Below, in pieces: positions 15,603 to 21,771 of a stretch of DNA of 21,771 bases. Every line of letters begins with the position of its first letter. Position 1 is the stretch's first letter. The notes under the pieces were generated by a model. That model did not search any database. It saw only the letters and a list, made by a program, of their open reading frames with translations, and was not told the DNA's origin. This stretch comes from JBBQDZ01 sp038237515 (lineage in GTDB: Bacteria; Actinomycetota; Thermoleophilia; Gaiellales; Gaiellaceae), in assembly GCA_038237515.1 (NCBI GenBank), contig JBBRYP010000069.1, forward strand, positions 1 to 21,771, written 5' to 3'. Made by a program: the position numbers and the translations under genes.

Positions 15603-18600
15603 ATGAAGATCTCGCCGATCGCCGTCGCCGCCCTGGCGACCCTGTTCGTCTGCGGTCAGGCCGGAGCACGGTCGCACGCCTCCGTCGACGTCGCGCTGCG
15701 TCCGACCGGGGCGACCCGTGTCCCGCTCGGCGCGCCGTTCTCGTTCACGGCCCGCGTCGCCGCGACGAGCGCCCCGGTCACCGGCAACGTGGTCTTCGCG
15801 ATCGCCCCTGCCGGCGGGCGCTCGGTGCGGTTCGTCGGCAAGAGCGTCGTCGTGCCGCCCGGCGCCGACACGGAGATCGAGGCGAGCGTGGTGCCTGCCC
15901 AGTGGTTCCGCGGTCCCGGTCGCTACCGCGTGGCGGCGTCGATCGGCGGCGCGCAGGTGGGCAAGCCGCTCGACTTCGTCGTCACGAAGCCGAGGACGGC
16001 GGTGCCCGTCTTCGCCGACGTGACGGGGGAAGCGGGGCTCGCGAGGGCCGTGCTGCCGGCGGCGACGTGCGGGCGGTGGGCGAGCGGCGCCGCCTGGGCC
16101 GACGTGAACGGCGACGGCAACCTCGACTTCTTCCTCACGCGGATCGGCAAGCCGGCGCAGCTGTGGCTCTCCGACGGCAAGGGGCACTTCAGGGAGGCGG
16201 CCGCAGCCCGCGGCCTCGCGCACGTCGGGTTGGCGCTCGGGGCGAGCTTCGCCGACTACGACAACGACGGCGACGAGGACCTGATCGTCGTCGGCGACGG
16301 GCCGCCGAAGCTCTTTCGCAACGATGGCACCGGCCATTTCGTCGACGTCGCGCCAGCCGCCGGGATCGGCGGCGACTACATGGGGATGAGCGCGTCGTGG
16401 GGCGACTTCGACAACGACGGCAACCTCGACCTCTACGTGGCGAACCACACCCGCTGCGCCCCGACGAAGGACGACCGCTTCGCCGTCACGTACGACCCTG
16501 ACCGGCTCTACCACAACAACGGGGACGGGACCTTCACGGACGTGACCTCCTGGCTCGAGCACGACCCCGCGATCTCCAGCGACGGCTCCACCCGCGGCGC
16601 GGGCTTCGTCGCCTCGTGGTTCGACTACAACGGCGACGGCCGGCAGGACATCTACCTCGCGAACGACTTCCTCGGGAAGAACCCCGACCACAACCACCTA
16701 TGGCGCAACGACGGGCCAGGACCCGACGGCGCGTGGCGGTTCACCGACGTCTCGATCGACTCTGGCACCTCTTTCTCGATGAACTCGATGGGGCTCGGGA
16801 TCGGCGACTACAACCGCGACCTCCGCCTCGACATCGCGATCTCGAACTGGGGTGGGAACCGCCTGCTCCGCAACGACCCCGACGGAACGTTCACCGACGT
16901 GGCCGAGGCGGCGGGCGTCCAGCACCCGCTCGAGGTCGTGGGCCGCCGGAGCCTCACCTGGGGCCCGGAGTTCCGGGACTTCAACGACGACGGCTGGGAG
17001 GATCTGTACGTCGCCGCGGGCTACCTCGCGGGCTACCTCTCCTCGGACACGACGCCGCAACGGAACCAGCTCTTCGTCAACGACGGGCACGGCGGCTTCT
17101 ACGACCTGTCGACGCCGAGCGGTGCCGACGACGCCGGCCAGACCCGGGGCGCGCCGACCGCCGACTACGACCGCGACGGCCGCATGGACATCCTCTCGGT
17201 CGACCAGGAAGGAAGCGTCCACCTCCTCCGCAACGTCACTCCGGGCAGGGCGCACTGGCTCGAGCTCCGAACGGTCGGGACGAACTCGAACCGCGACGGC
17301 TGCGGCACGCGGATCGTCCTGACGGCACCGACCGGGAAGCAGCTCCGCGAGATCCTCTGCGGCTCCACGAGCACGAACTCCGGCAGCGACAAGGTCGCGC
17401 ACTTCGGCCTCGGCTCCGCGACGCGGGTGACGCGCCTCGACCTCGTCTGGCCGAGCGGCATCAGGCAGACGCTCACGAGGAACCTCCCGAAGGTCGACAC
17501 GGTCTTCACGCTCGTCGAGCCGAAGGCCTCTCCGGCGGAGCTGAAGCAGGCGCGGATCGCGCTCGGCGAGGCGCTGGCGGTCGAGTCGCGCGGCGGGCGG
17601 GGCTGGCTCGAGCCGGTGCTGGTCGGCATCTTCGCCGCGCTCGCCGCCGCCGGGTTCCTGCTCGCGTACCTCCGTCGCAGGCGCGCGCCGGAGCGTACGC
17701 CGAGAAAGCGGGTGCTGACGATCCGCGGGAGGCCCTATCCCGTCCTGCTGCCGACGCTCCGCGACCCGCGCCTCCACCTCGCCGCGGTGATCGTCTCCCT
17801 GCAGATCCTCGGCCAGGTCGCCTTTGATTTCAGGCTCTCGATCGCGCAGATCCTGATCGCGGTCGGCACGTGCGGCGTGCTCGAGGTCGCGATCGCGTTC
17901 TGGCGGCAGAAGGTGATCATGTGGCCGGCGAGCGCGCTCCTGACCGGGAACGGGGTCGCGTTCATCCTGCGCGTCCCGGCGACGAAGCACGGCGACTGGT
18001 GGAGCACGCGCGGGTGGTGGATCTTCGCGGGCACGGCTGCGATCTCGCTGCTCTCGAAGTACGTGATCCAGCTCGGCGGCGGGCACGTCTTCAACCCGTC
18101 GAACTTCGGCCTCGTCCTTTGCTTCCTCGTGCTCGGGTCGAAGCGGGCCGACCCGCTCGACTTCTGGTGGGCGCCCATGGGCCCGTGGATGGGCATCGCG
18201 CTCGCGCTGATCGTCCTCGGCGGGCTCGCGATCCTCGTCCGGCTGAAGCTGATCTGGATCGCGATCGCTTTCTGGCTCTCCCTCGCAGCCGGGATCGGCG
18301 TGCTCGCCGCGAGCGGTCACGCGATGACCGCGCGCTGGCACCTCGGGCCGATCACGGGCACCTACTTCTGGTGGGTGCTCGTGTCCTCGCCCGAGATCCT
18401 GATCTTCCTGTTCTTCATGATCACGGACCCGAAGACCATCCCGAAGGGACCTCGCGCCCGCGTTGCCTACGCGGTCGCGATCGGCCTCCTCGCCTCGCTC
18501 CTCAGCGCGCCCATGCGCACCGAGTTCGCGACGAAGGTCGCGGTCCTCGGCGCGCTGACGATCGTTTGCGCCGCACGCGTGCTGCTCCCCAGGCTCGTCT

Positions 18601-19157
18601 CCGTCCACGGCTGGGGCTCGCGCGCGTCCCAGCGTGCGCGCGACGCGCTCCGCGGGCCGGCGCGCCTCGGCGCGGGGCTCGCAGGCGCGGTTGCCGTCGC
18701 GGGGCTCCTCGTCCTCGCCGGCATCCCCTCGCGCCCTAGTGCCGGCGCCGAGAACGGGCCGGCCGGCACCCCGGCCGACCTCGCCGTAACAGTCGTCCAC
18801 TCGAAGCGCGTCGCCTCGCAGATCGATCGCCGGATGGCGGAGCGGATCGCCCGCGATGTCGTCGCCGATCTCCGGGCGGAGTCGGCCGCCCGTCACGGCG
18901 CCGTGCCGGTCTACCGCGTCGACACGGTGCGCCTCGCCCTCGAGGTGTCGGAGACGCAGGGGCCGCCGGTGATCGTCTGCACGGTCCACGGGACGATGCG
19001 GTTCGTCACCTACGACCGCTCTGCGGCGATGATCGAGCAGCAGGGGAAGCAGCAGCCCTTCGCCCAGACGCTCGAGCTGACGCTCGACGGCGGCCGCTAC
19101 GTGATCGCGCGCCGCCGCAGCGCGACCCCGAAGGTCTCGACCGCGGTGACGAGCTGA
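15603..19157 (+). CDS. Exported FG-GAP/ASPIC (CRTAC1-like) protein fused to an RnfD/NqrB-like membrane domain
   Basis: 1184 aa. The N-terminus is a signal peptide (MKISPIAVAALATLFVCG, likely cleaved after AGA). A beta-sandwich-like region reaches about residue 130. Seven FG-GAP/VCBS repeats follow with calcium-type motifs (DVNGDGNLD, DYDNDGDED, DFDNDGNLD, DYNGDGRQD, DYNRDLRLD, DFNDDGWED, DYDRDGRMD; residues about 167-525), implying a seven-bladed propeller outside the cell. An ASPIC/UnbV domain follows (about 550-630; HFGLG, LVWPSG). After a first helix (about 674-691) comes an RnfD/NqrB-like region (about 718-1000) with HVFNPSNFGLVLCFL and SPEILIFLFFMITDPKT. A last helix at about 1022-1041 precedes a roughly 140-residue tail. 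The S/T-GAT flavinylation motif is not visible. No other rnf or nqr genes are nearby. An upstream TTG (15561) is in frame, but the signal peptide fixes ATG 15603. Function unknown. Confidence 0.85.
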   Translation: MKISPIAVAALATLFVCGQAGARSHASVDVALRPTGATRVPLGAPFSFTARVAATSAPVTGNVVFAIAPAGGRSVRFVGKSVVVPPGADTEIEASVVPAQWFRGPGRYRVAASIGGAQVGKPLDFVVTKPRTAVPVFADVTGEAGLARAVLPAATCGRWASGAAWADVNGDGNLDFFLTRIGKPAQLWLSDGKGHFREAAAARGLAHVGLALGASFADYDNDGDEDLIVVGDGPPKLFRNDGTGHFVDVAPAAGIGGDYMGMSASWGDFDNDGNLDLYVANHTRCAPTKDDRFAVTYDPDRLYHNNGDGTFTDVTSWLEHDPAISSDGSTRGAGFVASWFDYNGDGRQDIYLANDFLGKNPDHNHLWRNDGPGPDGAWRFTDVSIDSGTSFSMNSMGLGIGDYNRDLRLDIAISNWGGNRLLRNDPDGTFTDVAEAAGVQHPLEVVGRRSLTWGPEFRDFNDDGWEDLYVAAGYLAGYLSSDTTPQRNQLFVNDGHGGFYDLSTPSGADDAGQTRGAPTADYDRDGRMDILSVDQEGSVHLLRNVTPGRAHWLELRTVGTNSNRDGCGTRIVLTAPTGKQLREILCGSTSTNSGSDKVAHFGLGSATRVTRLDLVWPSGIRQTLTRNLPKVDTVFTLVEPKASPAELKQARIALGEALAVESRGGRGWLEPVLVGIFAALAAAGFLLAYLRRRRAPERTPRKRVLTIRGRPYPVLLPTLRDPRLHLAAVIVSLQILGQVAFDFRLSIAQILIAVGTCGVLEVAIAFWRQKVIMWPASALLTGNGVAFILRVPATKHGDWWSTRGWWIFAGTAAISLLSKYVIQLGGGHVFNPSNFGLVLCFLVLGSKRADPLDFWWAPMGPWMGIALALIVLGGLAILVRLKLIWIAIAFWLSLAAGIGVLAASGHAMTARWHLGPITGTYFWWVLVSSPEILIFLFFMITDPKTIPKGPRARVAYAVAIGLLASLLSAPMRTEFATKVAVLGALTIVCAARVLLPRLVSVHGWGSRASQRARDALRGPARLGAGLAGAVAVAGLLVLAGIPSRPSAGAENGPAGTPADLAVTVVHSKRVASQIDRRMAERIARDVVADLRAESAARHGAVPVYRVDTVRLALEVSETQGPPVIVCTVHGTMRFVTYDRSAAMIEQQGKQQPFAQTLELTLDGGRYVIARRRSATPKVSTAVTS

Positions 19158-19158
19158 C

Positions 19159-19500
19159 GTGCAGCCCGCGGACCCACACGCGGAGGCGGCGGAACGGATG
19201 GCGCGGGCGGTGCTAGAGACCCCGGGTCACCTCGACGCGGCGATCCGGCGGGCGATCGAGGCGCACGCTGCGCGGCTCGCCGGCCCGGAAGGCGAGATCG
19301 CGAGCGACGTTCCGGGTGACCTCGTCCCCTACGTCGAGAAGGTCGCCCGGCACGCGTACAAGGTCGTCGACGCCGACATCGAGGGGCTCGAGGAGGCCGG
19401 ATACTCGGAGGACGCGATCTTCGAGGCCACGCTCGCCGCCGCCCTCGGAGCCGCCCGCGCGCGCCTCGCCGCGGGGCTCGCAGCGCTCGAGGGGAGCTGA
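19159..19500 (+). CDS. Small AhpD/carboxymuconolactone decarboxylase-like protein without cysteines
   Basis: 113 aa, mostly helical. Residues 55-110 (VPYVEKVARHAYKVVDAD, then GYSEDAIFEATLAAALGAAR) resemble the helical bundle of AhpD/CMD-family proteins, but there is no cysteine, so the CxxC redox centre is absent. It could be a structural or regulatory partner of the two AhpD-like proteins encoded next. The GTG start lies one base after the preceding stop, and its own stop overlaps the next ATG (TGATG). This indicates one operon from the RnfD-like fusion through the AhpD-like genes. The family call rests on general pattern only. Confidence 0.6.
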   Translation: MQPADPHAEAAERMARAVLETPGHLDAAIRRAIEAHAARLAGPEGEIASDVPGDLVPYVEKVARHAYKVVDADIEGLEEAGYSEDAIFEATLAAALGAARARLAAGLAALEGS

Positions 19501-20099
19501 TGTCCCGCCTCGCCGTCCTGCACGACGGTCACCCGCCGGAGGTGCTGGCAGAGATCGAGCGTGCCGTCGAGGAGAACGGCTTCATGTCGGACGTCGCGCG
19601 GATGCTGATGTACCGCCAGGAGCTGTTCGGGCGGCCGTTCTCGGAAGCGCTGGAGCTCGTGATGCGGGGCGCGTCCGAGTGGAGCGTGGGTGAGCGCGAG
19701 CTCTTCGCCGCCTTCGTTTCGGCGCAGAACCAGTGCCCCTTCTGAACTGAGTCCCACGGCGCGGTCGCGACCGTAGCGCTCGGATCTGCGGAGTTCGTCG
19801 ACGCGATCCTGCGCGACTTCGAGACCGCGCCGATCGGCGAGGGCCTCAGGGAGACGCTCCGCTTCCTGCGAAAGGTCACGCTCGAGCCGGCGCCCGTTGG
19901 ACCCGCGGACGCCGAGCGCGTCCGCGCCGCCGGCATCTCAGACGAGGCGATTCGCGATGCCCTCTACGTGGCCTTCGGCTTCAACCTGATCACGCGGCTC
20001 GCCGACTCGTTCGCGTTCACGCCGATCGCTGAGCTGATCGGCCGCGAGCGCCTCCTCGAGCACGAGGCGAAGTTCCTCGAGCGCGGGTACCTGCTATAG
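19500..20099 (+). CDS. AhpD-like selenoprotein 1 (CxxU motif, in-frame TGA at 19743-19745)
   Basis: 199 codons read through one TGA. Before it the protein ends GERELFAAFVSAQNQCPF. After it the same frame continues TESHGAVATVALG, LRETLRFLRKVTL and ISDEAIRDALYVAFGFNLI, and stops at TAG 20097-20099. The AhpD catalytic signature E-x11-C-x2-C-x3-H is complete (Glu67, Cys79, His86), except that residue 82 is TGA where AhpD has its second cysteine (Cys133 in M. tuberculosis AhpD). The downstream frame is conserved in sequence with the paralogue at 20109. A SECIS-like hairpin follows the TGA. The expected role is a cytoplasmic thiol/selenol peroxidase or disulfide reductase. Sec insertion needs SelA, SelB, SelC and SelD, which are not in this window. 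The alternative is two independent nonsense mutations at the same codon, which is improbable. A standard annotation would stop at 19745. Confidence 0.85.
19756..19774 (+). promoter_or_regulatory. SECIS-like hairpin of AhpD-like selenoprotein 1
   Basis: A 7-bp stem (19756-19762 with 19767-19769 and 19771-19774), with one bulged A at 19770 and a four-base apical loop GGTC (19763-19766). The loop starts 17 nt after the TGA. Known bacterial SECIS elements sit immediately 3' of UGA. The E. coli fdhF element presents GGUC in its loop at nearly the same distance and needs a bulged base for SelB binding. No folding program was run. Confidence 0.7.
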
Positions 20100-20108
20100 G
20101 CTCGGCGC

Positions 20109-20654
20109 GTGCGCCTGCAGGTGATCGCCGACACGCCGACGGAGCGTCCGCTTGACGTCGTCCGGACGATCGCCTACCGCCCCGAGCTCTGGGGCCGGCC
20201 GTTCTCGGCCTGCCTCCAGCAGGTCATGCGCGGGCCCTCCGAGTGGAGCGTGGGTGAGCGCGAGCTCTTCGCCGCCTTCGTCTCGGCGCAGAACCAGTGC
20301 CCCTTCTGAACGGGGTCACACCGCGCGGTCGCGTCGGAAGCGCTCGGGGAGGAGCTCGTCGCAGCGGTCTTCGCCGACCTCGACAGGGCGCCGATCGGGG
20401 AGGGCCTCCGCGAGACCCTCCGCTTCCTCCGCGAGGTGACGCTCCGACCCGCTGCCGTCGGCCCCGCGGCCGTCGCGCGCGTGCGGGCGGCGGGCGTCCC
20501 GGACGACGCGATCCGCGACTCCCTCTACGTCTGCTCGTACTTCAACCTGATCGACCGGCTCGCGGACTCGCTCGGCTGGTTCGTCCCGCCCGAAGCGGAG
20601 TTCGCGGCAGGCGCGGCGGCGTTTCTCGCGGAGGGCTATGGAAACGAGGTGTAG
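20109..20654 (+). CDS. AhpD-like selenoprotein 2 (CxxU motif, in-frame TGA at 20307-20309)
   Basis: 181 codons read through one TGA, nine bases after the stop of its paralogue. The first half ends GERELFAAFVSAQNQCPF. After the TGA the frame runs TGSHRAVASEALG, GLRETLRFLREVTLRPA and DDAIRDSLYVCSYFNLIDRL to TAG 20652-20654. The motif E-x11-C-x2-(TGA)-x3-H places Glu52, Cys64, Sec67 and His71 exactly as in the first copy. The N-terminus is shorter and differs from copy 1 up to YRPELWGRPFS. The C-termini also differ, so the two copies are old enough to have diverged while keeping the TGA. The start GTG 20109 is the only good candidate. Standard annotation would report a 66-aa fragment plus a second small ORF. 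Confidence 0.85.
20321..20337 (+). promoter_or_regulatory. SECIS-like hairpin of AhpD-like selenoprotein 2
   Basis: A 6-bp stem (20321-20326 with 20331-20333 and 20335-20337), with a bulged T at 20334 and apical loop GGTC (20327-20330), again 17 nt after the TGA. It superimposes on the hairpin of copy 1. The pair 19758 G:19772 C is replaced here by 20322 C:20336 G, a compensatory change that supports the stem. Confidence 0.7.
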
Positions 20655-20678
20655 ACGGTCCCGCTATCGTCAGAGCCT

Positions 20679-21635
20679 GTGAAGAGGGTCGTCGTCGCAG
20701 CGGGGGTGGCTGCCCTCGTCACCATGGCGGGCGCGGCCGCCGCGGTGAAGCCGAAGCCGGCGTCGATCTCCTTGCCGGTTCCCAGAGCCGGCGACGTGAA
20801 CCTCGCGTACTCCGTCGTCAAGGCGAAGGCGGGCGGACCGGTCGAGCAGCCGAAGCTGAAGGTGACGAACGTGCGCTCGCTCGGCGCGACCGTCCGTGTC
20901 GTGGCCTACCTGCGCGCCCTCAAGAACGCGTACGCGCTCACCGTGCTGACGATCAACGGCAGCTTGGCGCGCACCGACCGTGCCGCGCGCTCCGGCGCGG
21001 CTGGTGTCCAGATCCAGCTGACCGGGTCGGCGCCGCTCGCCCTGTCGAAGCCGCTCGTCCTGCAGAGCCTGCTCTTCCCGGGCGTCCAGCAGACCCGCGA
21101 CATCGCAACCAAGACCCATTGCCGGAGCAACCCGAAGCAGATGGGGCTCGCGCTCCACGACTACGCGGGGGCGGGCACGAAGCTGCCGCCGCTCGCGACC
21201 CTCTACCGTTCGGCGTGCCTCTGGGCCTTCGACGAGTCGGTCGACCTGCAGGTGGCCGACGAGCTCCAGCTTCCGTACTGCCAGGTTACCGGCGTCCACG
21301 GGCAGAGCGGGTCCGAGTACAACCTCTCGTCCGTCTGCAACGTCCCGTACCAGACGGTGCGGGTGATCGCCCCGGACAACCTGCCGGCGATGTCCAGCAC
21401 GCAGGGATCGACCCCGGCGACGTGCGCGCCCGTCGGCGGGGACAACTGGAACTCCCCCAAGCGCACGGCCGAATGGGCGTGCAACCCCCCGCAGCAGGCG
21501 CACCAGTCGTTCTCGACGCGCGTGGTCTTCGAGAACCCGCTCCCGGCCGGCCGGAACTCCTTCTTCGTCCAGCTGCTGCCGTTCGGGAACGGCCCCGGGT
21601 ACGTCTTCCCCGGCCTGCTCACCGGCGATCAGTGA
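20679..21635 (+). CDS. Secreted protein of unknown function with six cysteines
   Basis: 318 aa, not recognised. The N-terminus is a signal peptide (MKRVVVAAGVAALVTMAG, Ala-rich, cleavage probably near AAAA-VKPKP). No further membrane helix is seen, so it is likely exported. The segment at about residues 20-125 looks beta-rich. The C-terminal two thirds contain six scattered cysteines (in HCRSN, SACLW, PYCQV, SVCNV, ATCAP and WACNP), which could form three disulfides. The GTG start lies 24 nt after the preceding TAG, with only a weak ribosome binding site. It may be the last gene of the selenoprotein operon or have its own promoter. No SECIS-like context or in-frame TGA was seen. Confidence 0.75.
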   Translation: MKRVVVAAGVAALVTMAGAAAAVKPKPASISLPVPRAGDVNLAYSVVKAKAGGPVEQPKLKVTNVRSLGATVRVVAYLRALKNAYALTVLTINGSLARTDRAARSGAAGVQIQLTGSAPLALSKPLVLQSLLFPGVQQTRDIATKTHCRSNPKQMGLALHDYAGAGTKLPPLATLYRSACLWAFDESVDLQVADELQLPYCQVTGVHGQSGSEYNLSSVCNVPYQTVRVIAPDNLPAMSSTQGSTPATCAPVGGDNWNSPKRTAEWACNPPQQAHQSFSTRVVFENPLPAGRNSFFVQLLPFGNGPGYVFPGLLTGDQ

Positions 21636-21666
21636 GGCGCTAGCTCGCTCAGGCGCCGGTTTGCCG

Positions 21667-21695
21667 TTGACTGCACCGGCGGCGGCGACGACAAT
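21667..21695 (+). promoter_or_regulatory. Candidate sigma-70-type promoter
   Basis: TTGACT (21667-21672) and GACAAT (21690-21695) are separated by 17 bases in the gap after the secreted-protein gene, about 64 bases before the next start codon. Five of six and four of six bases match the consensus hexamers. Confidence 0.5.
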
Positions 21696-21758
21696 GGCGT
21701 CTCCGGCTCCTTGGCGCCGGTGGGCACCGAGGGAATCACGGCGAAGGAGGAATCTCGG

Positions 21759-21771
21759 ATGAAGAAGCCAC
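21759..21771 (+). CDS. Start of a further gene (partial, product unknown)
   Basis: ATG AAG AAG CCA begins at 21759, eight bases after a perfect AAGGAGG (21744-21750) and behind a good candidate promoter. The Met-Lys-Lys start would suit a signal peptide, but only four codons are in the window, so nothing more can be said. Confidence 0.6.

Noticed and set aside
19743..19745. TGA read as a true stop giving an 81-aa protein (and 20307-20309 giving 66 aa)
   Set aside because: Coding homology continues in frame after both TGAs, the catalytic motif is completed downstream, and both paralogues share the position and a hairpin.

Overview
The window is high-GC DNA with tightly packed genes, GTG, TTG and CTG starts, and frequent 1-8 nt stop/start overlaps. 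Protein sequences and gene order point to a high-GC actinobacterium, probably of the Thermoleophilia/Gaiellales type. The taxonomic call is inference only.

Region 1 (1-13166) is a complex I (NADH:quinone oxidoreductase) operon in the standard order: end of nuoC, then nuoD-E-F-G-H-I-J-K-L-M-N, all on the + strand. Most junctions overlap (GTGA, CTGA, ATGA), which implies translational coupling. Two junctions are not tight. A hairpin-rich stretch of about 318 nt separates nuoF from nuoG, and a 164 nt palindrome-containing stretch separates nuoL from nuoM. NuoL lacks the usual glutamate of antiporter helix TM5 (Gly147 instead), while NuoM and NuoN keep theirs.

Region 2 (13167-15602) is accessory and partly decayed. 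It holds a candidate promoter, a DUF6603-like gene whose 3' end runs into a regular cluster of palindromes (14872-15025), a frameshifted minus-strand remnant of a PAP2/vanadium-haloperoxidase-like gene, and a short frameshifted IS630-family transposase remnant.

Region 3 (15603-20654) looks like one transcription unit. It encodes a very large exported and membrane protein (seven-repeat FG-GAP/CRTAC1 propeller, ASPIC/UnbV domain, RnfD/NqrB-like membrane domain, extracytoplasmic tail), a small cysteine-free AhpD/CMD-like protein, and two tandem AhpD-like genes. Each of the two AhpD-like genes is interrupted in frame by TGA exactly where the second cysteine of the catalytic CxxC should be. The full motif is E-x11-C-P-F-(TGA)-x3-H. 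Coding homology continues to a TAG stop in both genes. In both, a hairpin with a GGUC apical loop begins its loop 17 nt after the TGA, like a bacterial SECIS. The best reading is two selenocysteine-containing AhpD-family thiol/selenol oxidoreductases (CxxU), both of which an ordinary gene caller would truncate. With the RnfD-like fusion they suggest an undescribed redox module.

Region 4 (20679-21771) holds a secreted, cysteine-containing protein of unknown function, a good candidate promoter, and the first codons of a further gene behind a strong ribosome binding site. I found no rRNA, tRNA or CRISPR array and no selA/selB/selC/selD genes in the window.
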